From positions 62,001 through 126,000 of the forward strand of contig NZ_FWXN01000004.1 of the NCBI RefSeq assembly GCF_900176385.1: a DNA stretch of 64,000 bases, read 5' to 3'. Positions 18,110 to 26,103 of this stretch are shown piece by piece (position 1 is the first letter of the stretch; each line of letters starts with the position of its first letter). A program made the position numbers and the translations under genes. The stretch comes from Janibacter indicus (GTDB lineage Bacteria > Actinomycetota > Actinomycetes > Actinomycetales > Dermatophilaceae). Below the pieces are notes generated by a model, which saw only the letters and a list, made by a program, of their open reading frames with translations, did not search any database and had not been told where the DNA came from.

Positions 18110-18391
18110 TCAGAGTCGGCCGTCGGGGAAGGTGGGCTTCGAGCCCTGCGGCTTCGGCGGCGCCTGGTCGTGGACGGTCGAGCCGCGCACCGTGTCGGTG
18201 CCGGTGAGGTTCTTCTTCGCCATGGAGGAGAAGCCGGCGATCTGGGAGGTGTACTTCCCCTTCGTGCGGCTGTCGACGAAGCCGGTGGCCGTGTCGATGA
18301 ACTTGGCGGCCTGCTCGGGGTTGTTGTGCGCCCACTGACGGGCGGCCTCGGCGGCGGTGATGATGACGGCGGCGTTCTTGAGCTTGCGCAT
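18110..18391 (-). CDS. Small protein resembling MT0933-like antitoxin proteins
   Basis: The 93-residue protein (start MRKLKNAAVIITAAEAARQW) has a short hydrophobic N-terminus, a helical middle, and the segment FVDSRTKGKYTSQIAGF (about 38-54). This resembles the 'DERTGGKY..QI' core of the actinobacterial MT0933/Rv0909-like putative antitoxin family. No toxin partner is adjacent: neighbours are a dipeptidase (convergent, stops 1 nt apart) and a secreted protein gene. A GAAGGA ribosome site precedes the ATG. The antitoxin role is unproven even for the family. Confidence 0.7.
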   Translation of the reverse strand: MRKLKNAAVIITAAEAARQWAHNNPEQAAKFIDTATGFVDSRTKGKYTSQIAGFSSMAKKNLTGTDTVRGSTVHDQAPPKPQGSKPTFPDGRL

Positions 18392-18510
18392 CCGGGGGTT
18401 CCTTCCCTCGTGGGTGTCTCCATCGTGCCCAACGACCGGGGCCCAGTGTGGATTCCGGGGCCCCGGTCGTCGTGTGCTCGCCGGCCGTCCCCCGACGACC
18501 GCGACGACGG

Positions 18511-19221
18511 TCAGATGCCGCTCGGCAGGTAGGGGATGTTCCAGCCGCTCCACTCGCCGGCCGTGGAGGCGCTGACCGTGCGGGTGAGCAGGCTCAGCCG
18601 CTGCCAGTCGCCGTTCTTCCACTGCGCGGAGTAGAGGGTCTGGCGGAAGGCGCCGCCGTTGGCGGGGCGGGCGGCCTCGGACGCGATGACCTTGACCGCG
18701 CCGGTGCTCGTCGTCGTCCGCTTGTAGCCCACCGAGGACCACACCGAGCCGTCGGTGACCCAGCGGTACCGGGAGCGCGGGTCCTTGAGCGTGGTCAGCC
18801 GTCCGTCGCGATAGGTGAGGACCTGCGAGTAGGCGGTGTGGGCGCCGAGGTCGGTCTTGGTGACGAGCTCGTAGCCGGCCTCGCCGTCGATCTTCGCGGC
18901 CCCGAAGAAGGCATCGCGGCCCATCCTGCGCTGGGTGTCGGTGACGACCTGGAGCCGCTCGCCGTCGGCGGTGTGCACGCGGGTGGTGATCTTGTCCCCG
19001 CCCTCGGCGGTGGCACCCCAGTGCGTCTGCGCGACGGAGTCGGAGCGCCCGTCGCCGTCGACGTCGGCCCGGCTGACGATGACGCAGCCGCTGCCCTTGC
19101 CCTCGCAGGCATTGGGGCCCGCGGACCCGCCCGAGCCGGCGGCCTGCGCCGTTCCGGCGAAGCCGGTGGCGGCGAGCGCGAGCGTGATGGCGGTCGTGGT
19201 GGTGGTGCGCACGTGCTTCAT
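18511..19221 (-). CDS. Secreted protein with a calcium-loop-like repeat (FG-GAP/VCBS-like)
   Basis: The 236-residue protein has a clear signal peptide (KHVRTTTTTAITLALAATGFA, likely cleaved after AQA at about residue 27). The mature part contains ADVDGDGRSDSVAQTHWGA (about 52-70), a DxDxDG-type calcium-binding loop as in FG-GAP/VCBS repeats, then mainly beta-type sequence. A Cys pair (NACEGKGSGC, about 38-47) may form a disulphide. The function is unknown; an extracellular role is likely. The ATG has GGGAG upstream. It is transcribed toward the MT0933-like gene with a 119-nt gap. Confidence 0.8.
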   Translation of the reverse strand: MKHVRTTTTTAITLALAATGFAGTAQAAGSGGSAGPNACEGKGSGCVIVSRADVDGDGRSDSVAQTHWGATAEGGDKITTRVHTADGERLQVVTDTQRRMGRDAFFGAAKIDGEAGYELVTKTDLGAHTAYSQVLTYRDGRLTTLKDPRSRYRWVTDGSVWSSVGYKRTTTSTGAVKVIASEAARPANGGAFRQTLYSAQWKNGDWQRLSLLTRTVSASTAGEWSGWNIPYLPSGI

Positions 19222-19328
19222 TGCTGATCTCCCCTGATGATCTGCGGCCCCCTGTGGCCCGCGTCATCTCTCCAGACGTGCCTCGGGTGCGGCCGGTTGC
19301 GTGGTCTGCAAAAAACTTCCGAGCACGA

Positions 19329-19367
19329 CGAAGGGGGCCGCTCCCGTCACGGGAGCGACCCCCTTCG
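19329..19367 (-). terminator. Terminator of the DHA2 transporter gene
   Basis: A long hairpin whose outer arms are CGAAGGGGG and CCCCCTTCG and whose inner arms are CCGCTCCCG and CGGGAGCG, with a 3-nt loop. It lies 19 nt beyond the transporter stop on the minus strand. Confidence 0.85.
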
Positions 19368-19386
19368 CCATGGGGTGGGCAGGGCC

Positions 19387-21051
19387 TCAGTGCACGAGGA
19401 CCGGAGCGCTCTCGCCCGGCTCCTCGTCGAGCAGGTGGCTCTCCTCCCGCTTGCGCGGCAGGAAGGCCGCCACGACGAGGGTCGCGAGGCACATGAAGGC
19501 GGAGACCCAGTAGGTCGCCGCGAAGGCCTCGGCCATGTCGACGCGCACGGCCTGCATCAGCGCCGCGGCACCGGCCTGCGGGTCTGATGCGTACTGGGCC
19601 ATGATCTGCGCGACCTCGGGGAACTTCGCGAGCAGCTCCTGCATCGCACCCGGGTCGGTGGCCTTGGCGCTCTCCTCGCCGAACTGCTGGGCCTGACCGA
19701 TGAGCGGCCGGTCCTCGAAGCCGCGGGTCAGCACGACCGACGCGATGGCGACGCCGAAGGAACTGGCGACCTGCTGGGTGATGTTGAGCAGCGTCGAGCC
19801 ACGGGCGACCTGGTGGGCCGTGAGGGCCTTGAGCGAGCTGGTCATGAGCGGCATCATCGTCGCGCCCATGCCCAGGCCCATGACGAAGAGCGCCGGGATG
19901 ACGAAGCCCCAGTAGCTCGAGTCCGCCGACAGCTGGGTGAAGGCGAACATGCCGCCGGTGATCAGGGCGATGCCGACCGGGACGATCCGGCCGACGGGGT
20001 ACTTGTCGACGAGCATGCCGGCGATGGGCATGGTGACGAGTGCGCCGAGACCCTGCGGGATCATCAGCACGCCGGCCATCGTCGTGCTCTCGCCGCGCAC
20101 CTGCTGGAAGTAGGTCGGCATGAGGAGCAGGCCGCCGAAGAAGGCTGCCGCGAAGAGGAACATCGTCAGCGCGGCGACCGAGAACTGCCGGTTGGCGAGC
20201 AGGCGCAGGTCGAGCAGCGGGTGCTTGGGCCGCATCGACCACCAGGCGAAGGCGAGGATGAGGACGAGCCCGGCCAGCGCCGTGCCGTAGACCTTGGGCG
20301 AGTTGACCGTGCCCTCCTCGGGGATCGAGGAGACGCCGTAGAGGAAGAGCGCCAGGCCCGGGGACATCAGGAGCAGGCCGACGACGTCGAGCGACTCAGT
20401 GGGCTCGGTGTGGTCCTTGGGCAGGGCGATGGCGGCGTAGACGAGCGCGACGATGCCGAGCGGCAGGTTGATCAGGAAGATCCACGTCCAGCTCGGGCGG
20501 CCGAGCCAGTGCGCGTTGTCGATGAGCCAGCCGCCGAGGATCGGGCCACCGATCGGGCCGAGGAGCATCGGGATGCCGAGGATCGCCATGAGGCGACCGA
20601 TGCGGTCGGGGCCCGCCGCGCGGGTCATGATCGTCATACCGAGCGGCATGAGCATGCCGCCACCCAGGCCCTGGACGACGCGGGCGCCGATGAGCATGCC
20701 GATCGACGGGGCGAAGGCGCACAGGACCGAGCCGGCGACGAAGAAGGCGATGGCCATGAGGTACAGGCGCTTGGTGCCGAAGCGGTCGGCGGCCCACCCG
20801 GTGAGCGGGATGACCGTGGCCAGGGCGAGCGTGTAGGCGGTGACGGTCCACGCGACGGTGGAGTAGTGCAGCGGCTCGGGGCCGGTCGCCAGGTCGGTCT
20901 GGAAGTGGGGCAGGGCGACGTTGACGACCGTGATGTCGAGGATCGACATGATCGAGCCGAGGACGACGACGCCGGCGATCTTGAGCACGGCGGCGTCGAT
21001 CTTGTCCGGGTACTCCGGTGGCAGTGAGGGGTCGTGCGTGGTGACGGACAC
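19387..21051 (-). CDS. MFS multidrug transporter, DHA2 family (EmrB/QacA type)
   Basis: The 554-residue protein has the 14-helix layout of DHA2 drug:H+ antiporters. Near the first helix it carries LDITVVNVALPHFQ (motif D1) and, after helix 2, GWAADRFGTKRLY (motif A). A periplasm-facing loop near the C-terminus (about 455-520) precedes the last helix and a charged tail. It is predicted to export hydrophobic or cationic compounds. I chose the GTG at 21051, which has AGGAG 6 nt upstream; longer in-frame extensions add only proline-rich sequence. No TetR or MarR regulator adjoins it. Upstream (21100-21160) a direct repeat GCATAC occurs twice and might be an operator. Confidence 0.9.
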   Translation of the reverse strand: MSVTTHDPSLPPEYPDKIDAAVLKIAGVVVLGSIMSILDITVVNVALPHFQTDLATGPEPLHYSTVAWTVTAYTLALATVIPLTGWAADRFGTKRLYLMAIAFFVAGSVLCAFAPSIGMLIGARVVQGLGGGMLMPLGMTIMTRAAGPDRIGRLMAILGIPMLLGPIGGPILGGWLIDNAHWLGRPSWTWIFLINLPLGIVALVYAAIALPKDHTEPTESLDVVGLLLMSPGLALFLYGVSSIPEEGTVNSPKVYGTALAGLVLILAFAWWSMRPKHPLLDLRLLANRQFSVAALTMFLFAAAFFGGLLLMPTYFQQVRGESTTMAGVLMIPQGLGALVTMPIAGMLVDKYPVGRIVPVGIALITGGMFAFTQLSADSSYWGFVIPALFVMGLGMGATMMPLMTSSLKALTAHQVARGSTLLNITQQVASSFGVAIASVVLTRGFEDRPLIGQAQQFGEESAKATDPGAMQELLAKFPEVAQIMAQYASDPQAGAAALMQAVRVDMAEAFAATYWVSAFMCLATLVVAAFLPRKREESHLLDEEPGESAPVLVH

Positions 21052-21176
21052 AGGAGTCTCCTGGGAGAGTGCGAAGGGGGGAGGCGGCGGCCTCGCCGCC
21101 ACCCTGGCCACACGCGGATAGATGTATGCGTCGGCCAAGTAAGTATGCGCCCTCGTGGGTGAGGGGCCAAGCCAAT

Positions 21177-21188
21177 TAGGGTGTGCGG
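21177..21188 (+). promoter_or_regulatory. Leaderless -10 element of guaB3
   Basis: TAGGGT (21177-21182), six bases, then GTG 21189. This fixes the start at 21189 rather than at the GTG 6 nt upstream. Confidence 0.65.
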
Positions 21189-22310
21189 GTGAACGAGAAC
21201 GAGATCGGCCGAGGCAAGCGGGGCCGCAGGGCCTACTCCTTCGACGACATCGCGGTGCTGCCGAGTCGGCGTACGCGCGACCCCGAGGAGGTCTCCCTGG
21301 ACTGGCAGATCGATGCCTACCACTTCGAGATGCCGGTCATCGCCGCGCCGATGGACTCGGTGATGTCGCCGACGACGGCGATCGCCTTCGGCGAGGCCGG
21401 GGGGCTGCCGGTGCTCGACCTCGAGGGGCTGTGGACGCGCTACAGCGACCCCGAGCCGCTCCTGGCGGAGATCGCCTCGCTCGACCCCGCCCTGGCGACC
21501 GCGCGCATGCAGGAGATCTACGCCGCCCCGATCCAGCCGGAGCTGATCACCGAGCGGCTGCGCCAGCTGCGCGCCGCGGGGGTCGCCGTCGCCGGTGCCC
21601 TCAGCCCGCAGAACACCCAGCAGCACTGGAAGACCGTCGTCGACGCCGGGGTCGACCTCTTCGTCATCCGCGGCACGACCGTCTCCGCAGAGCACGTGAG
21701 CAGCCGCAGCGAGCCGCTCAACCTCAAGCGGTTCATCTACGAGCTCGACGTGCCGGTGATCGTCGGTGGCGCCGCGAGCTACACCGCAGCCCTGCACCTG
21801 ATGCGCACCGGTGCCGCGGGCGTCCTCGTCGGCTTCGGCGGGGGAGCGGCGCACACGACCCGGCAGGCGCTCGGCATCCACGCCCCGATGGCCAGTGCGG
21901 TCGCCGACGTCGCGGCGGCCCGCCGTGACTACCTCGACGAGTCCGGCGGTCGCTACGTCCACGTCATCGCCGACGGCGGGCTGGGCACGAGCGGCGACAT
22001 CGTCAAGGCGATCGCCTGCGGTGCCGACGCGGTCATGCTCGGTGCCGCCCTCGCCCGAGCCACCGATGCACCCGGGCGCGGATTCCACTGGGGGGCCGAG
22101 GCGCACCACCCCGAGCTGCCTCGTGGCGCGCGGGTCGAGGTCGGCTCGGTCGCCCCGCTCCAGGAGGTCCTCTTCGGCCCCAGCCGGGTCGCCGACGGCA
22201 CGACCAACCTCATCGGCGCCCTGCGCCGGGCCATGGCCACCACCGGCTACACCGAGGTCAAGGAGCTGCAGCGCATCGAGGTCGTCGTCGCGCCCCACCA
22301 GCCGAGCTGA
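21189..22310 (+). CDS. guaB3: GuaB3 family IMP dehydrogenase-related protein
   Basis: The 373-residue protein has an IMPDH/GMP-reductase TIM barrel without CBS domains: GRRAYSFDDIAVLPSRRTRD at the start, PVIAAPMDSVMSPTTA, and IADGGLGTSGDIVKAIACGAD near the C-terminus. The catalytic loop differs from IMPDH: where guaB has GSICTTR, this protein has GAAHTTR, so the nucleophilic Cys is a His. Loss of this Cys is shared, to my knowledge, by actinobacterial GuaB3 proteins. It may act on a purine nucleotide in another way, or regulate. Its place between guaB and guaA follows the mycobacterial guaB2-guaB3 arrangement. It is leaderless. Confidence 0.9.
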   Translation: MNENEIGRGKRGRRAYSFDDIAVLPSRRTRDPEEVSLDWQIDAYHFEMPVIAAPMDSVMSPTTAIAFGEAGGLPVLDLEGLWTRYSDPEPLLAEIASLDPALATARMQEIYAAPIQPELITERLRQLRAAGVAVAGALSPQNTQQHWKTVVDAGVDLFVIRGTTVSAEHVSSRSEPLNLKRFIYELDVPVIVGGAASYTAALHLMRTGAAGVLVGFGGGAAHTTRQALGIHAPMASAVADVAAARRDYLDESGGRYVHVIADGGLGTSGDIVKAIACGADAVMLGAALARATDAPGRGFHWGAEAHHPELPRGARVEVGSVAPLQEVLFGPSRVADGTTNLIGALRRAMATTGYTEVKELQRIEVVVAPHQPS

Positions 22311-22325
22311 CCGGGGTGGTCTGAC

Positions 22326-22365
22326 GCTCCCTGAGGAGCTTGCGCAGCGAGCGTCTCGAAGGGAG
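22326..22365. repeat. Interspersed repeat family A, copy 2
   Basis: GCTCCCTGAGGAG, a GC-rich middle (CTTGCGCAGCGAG), then CGTCTCGAAGGGAG. The ends CTCCC/GGGAG are inverted. It is closely similar, on the opposite strand, to the copy at 12701-12735. Confidence 0.7.
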
Positions 22366-22511
22366 TCGCGTGCGGCCTCGGTTCACATGTCCTTGAGGTC
22401 GTGCGCCCTTCGAGGCACTGATGGTCGGGAGGCAGGGCCATCCGCGCCGGGCGGCGCCGCGGTGACGCCCCCTTCCGTGTGACGGTCCGCCCGCCCGTGT
22501 CACTCCATGCG

Positions 22512-22536
22512 GTCACACAGGTGCCGCCTGTGTGAC
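22512..22536. promoter_or_regulatory. Perfect inverted repeat, operator or guaB3 terminator
   Basis: GTCACACAGG-TGCCG-CCTGTGTGAC: 10-bp arms and a 5-nt centre, 150 nt upstream of the aldehyde dehydrogenase promoter and 200 nt after guaB3. Nearby GTGTGAC and GTGTCAC sequences suggest a regulator site rather than only a terminator. Confidence 0.5.
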
Positions 22537-22687
22537 ACAGATGCGGCCGGGCTCGGCCGCGGCTCACCCGCAGCGCCAAGGCCGGGTTCCCCGTCTTCTC
22601 AGGGGCCGGAGCCTCTCCTCAGGGGCCAGAGTCGGCCGCGTCGCGCGCATCACGTCGCGCACTCTGGCGGGCCCCCGGCTGCACGGT

Positions 22688-22699
22688 TATCTTGGGGTA
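22688..22699 (+). promoter_or_regulatory. Leaderless -10 element of the aldehyde dehydrogenase gene
   Basis: TATCTT (22688-22693), six bases, then ATG 22700. Confidence 0.65.
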
Positions 22700-24292
22700 A
22701 TGACCTCGGAGATCATCGCTGACCCTGACCTCGACCCCACCGCCACCTATGCGGTCGACCCGGGGCGTGCCCGACGTCTGGCCAGCCGGGTGGTCGCCTC
22801 TCCCACGGCAGCGACCTTCACCCGCACCTCCCCGCTGACCGGCGGGCCGATCGCGGCGCTCCCGACGTCGAGCGCGCAGGACGTCGACCGCGCGGTGATC
22901 GCGGCTCGCGCGGCCCAGCCACGGTGGGCGGCCACGTCCTTCGAGGAGCGTCGCCGGGTCCTGCTGCGCTTCCACGACCTCGTCCTGGCCAAGCAGGTCG
23001 AGCTGCTCGACCTCGTCCAGATCGAGTCCGGCAAGGTGCGCAAGCAGGCCTTCGAGGAGGTCCTCGACACGGCTCTTGCCGCGCGCTACTACGGCCGGAC
23101 CGCCGAGGCCCACCTGCGCCCGCGCAAGGTCGCCGGCGCCTTCCCGGTGCTGACCCAGACCCGCGTGCAGCACCACCCCAAGGGCGTCGTCGGCATCGTC
23201 TCGCCGTGGAACTACCCGCTGAGCCTGGCGATCACCGACGCGCTGCCCGCACTCATGGCCGGCAACGCCGTCGTGCTGCGCCCCGACCAGCAGGGCTCGG
23301 TGACCGCGCTCGCCGGGGTCGAGCTGCTCGGCGACGCCGGGCTGCCCGAGGGTGTCCTGCAGGTCGTCCTCGGCTCGGGGGCCGAGGCAGGTCAGGCCGT
23401 CGTCGACACCACCGACTACGTCTGCTACACCGGCTCGACCCCGACCGGCCGCCGGGTCGCGGTGTCCGCTGCCGAGCGTCTCGTCTCCTTCAGCCTCGAG
23501 CTCGGCGGCAAGAACTCCGTCTACATCGCCGACGACGCCGACCTGGGTCGCGCGGTCGAGGGTGCGGTGCGCGCCTGCTTCTCCAGCGCGGGCCAGCTGT
23601 GCATCTCGACCGAGCGGGTCCTCGTCCACGAGGCGATCGCCGACGAGTTCATCCCGCGCTTCGTGGCCGCCGTCGACGCGATGACCCTCGGCACCGAGCT
23701 CGAGTACGGCTACGACATGGGCTCGCTGGTCAACCAGGCCCAGCTCGACACCGTCACCCGCCACGTCGAGGACGCCGTCGCCAAGGGGGCCACGGTCCTC
23801 ACCGGCGGCAAGCACCGCCCCGACATCGGGCCCTATGTCTACGAGCCGACCGTCATCGAGGGCGTCAGCGCCGGGATGGAGTGCCGCGACGACGAGACCT
23901 TCGGGCCGCTCGTGGCCATCTACCGGGTCGCCGACGACGACGACGCGGTCCGGCTGGCCAACGACACCAGCTACGGGCTCAACTCCTCGGTCTGGACCAC
24001 CGACGTCGCCCGCGGGCGACGCATCGCCGCGCGCATCAAGTCCGGCACGGTCAACATCAACGAGTGCTACGCCGCCGCCTGGGGGTCCATGGGGGCCCCG
24101 ATGGGCGGCATGAAAGACTCCGGCATGGGCCGCCGCCACGGGGCCGAGGGCATCCTCAAGTACACCGAGGCGCAGACCGTCGCCGCCCAGTACCTCGTGC
24201 CGATCGCACCCGCCTTCGGGCTGAGCGACAAGACCTACTCCAAGGCCCTCACCGCTGGCCTGAAGCTGATGAAGATGGCAGGGATGAAGTGA
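22700..24292 (+). CDS. Succinate-semialdehyde dehydrogenase-type aldehyde dehydrogenase
   Basis: The 530-residue NAD(P)+-dependent aldehyde dehydrogenase has all core motifs: GVVGIVSPWNYPLSLAI (about 170-186), the NAD-site TGSTPTGRRVA, the catalytic Glu in SLELGGKNS, and the catalytic Cys in SSAGQLCIS (about 298). Sequence style matches the actinobacterial succinate-semialdehyde dehydrogenase branch that lies next to a GMC oxidoreductase. The leaderless ATG at 22700 is favoured; a longer upstream frame is open but has no coding character. The next gene overlaps it by 4 nt, indicating a two-gene unit and perhaps shared metabolism of an aldehyde and an alcohol or sterol. Confidence 0.88.
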   Translation: MTSEIIADPDLDPTATYAVDPGRARRLASRVVASPTAATFTRTSPLTGGPIAALPTSSAQDVDRAVIAARAAQPRWAATSFEERRRVLLRFHDLVLAKQVELLDLVQIESGKVRKQAFEEVLDTALAARYYGRTAEAHLRPRKVAGAFPVLTQTRVQHHPKGVVGIVSPWNYPLSLAITDALPALMAGNAVVLRPDQQGSVTALAGVELLGDAGLPEGVLQVVLGSGAEAGQAVVDTTDYVCYTGSTPTGRRVAVSAAERLVSFSLELGGKNSVYIADDADLGRAVEGAVRACFSSAGQLCISTERVLVHEAIADEFIPRFVAAVDAMTLGTELEYGYDMGSLVNQAQLDTVTRHVEDAVAKGATVLTGGKHRPDIGPYVYEPTVIEGVSAGMECRDDETFGPLVAIYRVADDDDAVRLANDTSYGLNSSVWTTDVARGRRIAARIKSGTVNINECYAAAWGSMGAPMGGMKDSGMGRRHGAEGILKYTEAQTVAAQYLVPIAPAFGLSDKTYSKALTAGLKLMKMAGMK

Positions 24293-26070
24293 CCCCGGAC
24301 GTGACCACCGACACCGACGTCCTGGTCATCGGCTCCGGCTTCGGAGGCTCGGTCGCCGCCCTTCGCCTGGCGGAGAAGGGCTACCGGGTGACCATCCTCG
24401 AGGCCGGGCGCCGCTTCGCCGACGAGGACTTCGCCGAGACCAGCTGGGACCTGAAGAACTTCCTGTGGGCGCCCAAGGCCGGCTGTTACGGCATCCAGCG
24501 CATCCACATGCTCAAGGACGTGATGATCCTCGCCGGAGCGGGTGTGGGTGGCGGGTCGCTCAACTACGCCAACACCCTCTACGTCCCGCCGGAGGTCTTC
24601 TTCCGCGACCGGCAGTGGGGGCACATCACCGACTGGCAGGCCGAGCTCCTGCCGCACTACGACATGGCGAGCACGATGCTCGGCGTCGTCACCAACCCCT
24701 GCGAGGGGGTCGTCGAGGACGCCATGCGCGACGCGGCCGCCCAGATGGGCGTGGCCGAGACCTTCCGCAAGACGCCGGTCGGCGTGCTCTTCGGTGACGA
24801 CGACTCGCGCGAGCAGCAGGGCAAGGACGTCGGCGACCCCTACTTCGGTGGGGCCGGCCCCGCGCGCACGACGTGCACCGAGTGCGGCAACTGCATGGTC
24901 GGTTGCCGCGTCGGCGCCAAGAACACCCTGATGAAGAACTACCTGGCGCTCGCCGAGGGGCTCGGTGTGCAGATCGTCCCGATGCGGACCGTCACCCGCG
25001 TCGGCGTGGTCCCCGGCACCGAGGGCCCCGACGAGGTCTACCGGGTGCGCCACGAGGCGACCGATGCGTTGGGGGACAAGAGCGCCCGCGTCACGACGGC
25101 CAGCAAGGTCGTCGTCGCGGCCGGCACCTGGGGCACGCAGACCCTCCTCCACGAGATGAAGGCCGACGGCGAGCTGCCGGCGATCAGCGACTTCCTCGGG
25201 CAGCTGACCCGGACCAACTCCGAGGCGCTCGTCGGGGCGCTCGCCGACAGCCCGCCGGAGGGAGAGCACGACCTGACGAAGGGCGTGGCCATCACCTCCT
25301 CCTTCCACCCCGACGCAGACACGCACATCGAAAACGTGCGCTACGGCCACGGCTCCGACGCGATGGGTCTGCTCACGACTCTGCTCGCGCCCCCGCGCAC
25401 CGGTCACGCCCCGCGCTGGGCCAAGCTGCTCGCCGAGCTGCCGCGCCAGCTGCCGGCGCTCAAGGCGTGGTTCCCGCCGGGCACGCACTTCGCCGACAGC
25501 ACGGTCATCGGCCTGGTCATGCAGTCGCTCGACAACTCGCTGACGACCTCTCTGACGACGGGACCGGGTCGGCGCCGGCGGTTGACCTCGACGCAGGGCC
25601 ACGGTGAGGAGAACCCGACCTACATCGCGGCCGGGCACGAGGGCATCCGGGTCCTGGCCACCAAGCTGGCCGAGCGGATCGGGCGCCCCTTCTACCCCGG
25701 CGGCACGTGGAGCGAGGCCTTCGACATCCCGCTCACCGCGCACTTCCTCGGCGGCGCCCCGATCGCCGACTCCCCGGCCACCGGCGTCATCGACCCCTAC
25801 CACCGTCTGTGGGGCCACCCGGGCATCAGCGTCGTCGACGGCTCGGCCGTCTCTGCCAACCTCGGGGTCAACCCCTCACTGACGATCACCGCGCAGGCCG
25901 AGCGCGCCTTCTCGCTGTGGCCCAACGCCGGTGACGCCGATGGGCGCCCCGCTCAGGGCGACGCCTACCGGCGCCTCGACCCGGTGCCCGCCCGCACGCC
26001 GGCGGTCCGCGAGTACACGCACACCAGCTCCAAGGTGTCGCTGCCCATGCCATCCGTGCGGAGGGCGTGA
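24289..26070 (+). CDS. GMC-type FAD oxidoreductase with a four-Cys cluster (ChoD-like)
   Basis: The 593-residue flavoprotein starts with the ADP-binding motif VLVIGSGFGGSVAALRLAEKG (from about residue 10), has the GMC signature around AGAGVGGGSLNYANTL, and ends with the C-terminal domain DGSAVSANLGVNPSLTITA. It carries CTECGNCMVGC (about 197-207), a C-x2-C-x2-C-x3-C pattern like a ferredoxin cluster, as in the ChoD subgroup. ChoD was named cholesterol oxidase in mycobacteria, but that activity is doubtful and the substrate here is unknown. GTG 24289 overlaps the SSADH stop (GTGA). It lies between guaB3 and guaA, as in mycobacteria. Confidence 0.85.
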   Translation: MTPDVTTDTDVLVIGSGFGGSVAALRLAEKGYRVTILEAGRRFADEDFAETSWDLKNFLWAPKAGCYGIQRIHMLKDVMILAGAGVGGGSLNYANTLYVPPEVFFRDRQWGHITDWQAELLPHYDMASTMLGVVTNPCEGVVEDAMRDAAAQMGVAETFRKTPVGVLFGDDDSREQQGKDVGDPYFGGAGPARTTCTECGNCMVGCRVGAKNTLMKNYLALAEGLGVQIVPMRTVTRVGVVPGTEGPDEVYRVRHEATDALGDKSARVTTASKVVVAAGTWGTQTLLHEMKADGELPAISDFLGQLTRTNSEALVGALADSPPEGEHDLTKGVAITSSFHPDADTHIENVRYGHGSDAMGLLTTLLAPPRTGHAPRWAKLLAELPRQLPALKAWFPPGTHFADSTVIGLVMQSLDNSLTTSLTTGPGRRRRLTSTQGHGEENPTYIAAGHEGIRVLATKLAERIGRPFYPGGTWSEAFDIPLTAHFLGGAPIADSPATGVIDPYHRLWGHPGISVVDGSAVSANLGVNPSLTITAQAERAFSLWPNAGDADGRPAQGDAYRRLDPVPARTPAVREYTHTSSKVSLPMPSVRRA

Positions 26071-26091
26071 GGGGCGCCCAGAGCGCTCACG

Positions 26092-26103
26092 TAGCCTGAG
26101 CGG
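26092..26103 (+). promoter_or_regulatory. Leaderless -10 element of the SURF1 gene
   Basis: TAGCCT (26092-26097), six bases, then GTG 26104. Confidence 0.6.

Larger units (their letters stand above)
22311..22699. other. Gene-free stretch with repeats and dyads
   Basis: I see no gene in these 389 nt. They hold a family A repeat (22326-22365), a perfect 10-bp inverted repeat (22512-22536, GTCACACAGG/CCTGTGTGAC) among several GTGTGAC/GTGTCAC half-sites, a direct repeat of CTCAGGGGCC (about 22600 and 22620), and the promoter of the aldehyde dehydrogenase gene at the right end. Confidence 0.6.

Noticed and set aside
18110-18391. Toxin-antitoxin module
   Set aside because: The small protein resembles MT0933-like 'antitoxins', but no partner gene is adjacent and the family's role is unproven.
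24289-26070. Cholesterol oxidase
   Set aside because: The name comes from mycobacterial ChoD, whose cholesterol oxidase activity is doubtful. The protein lacks a signal peptide and has a four-Cys cluster instead.
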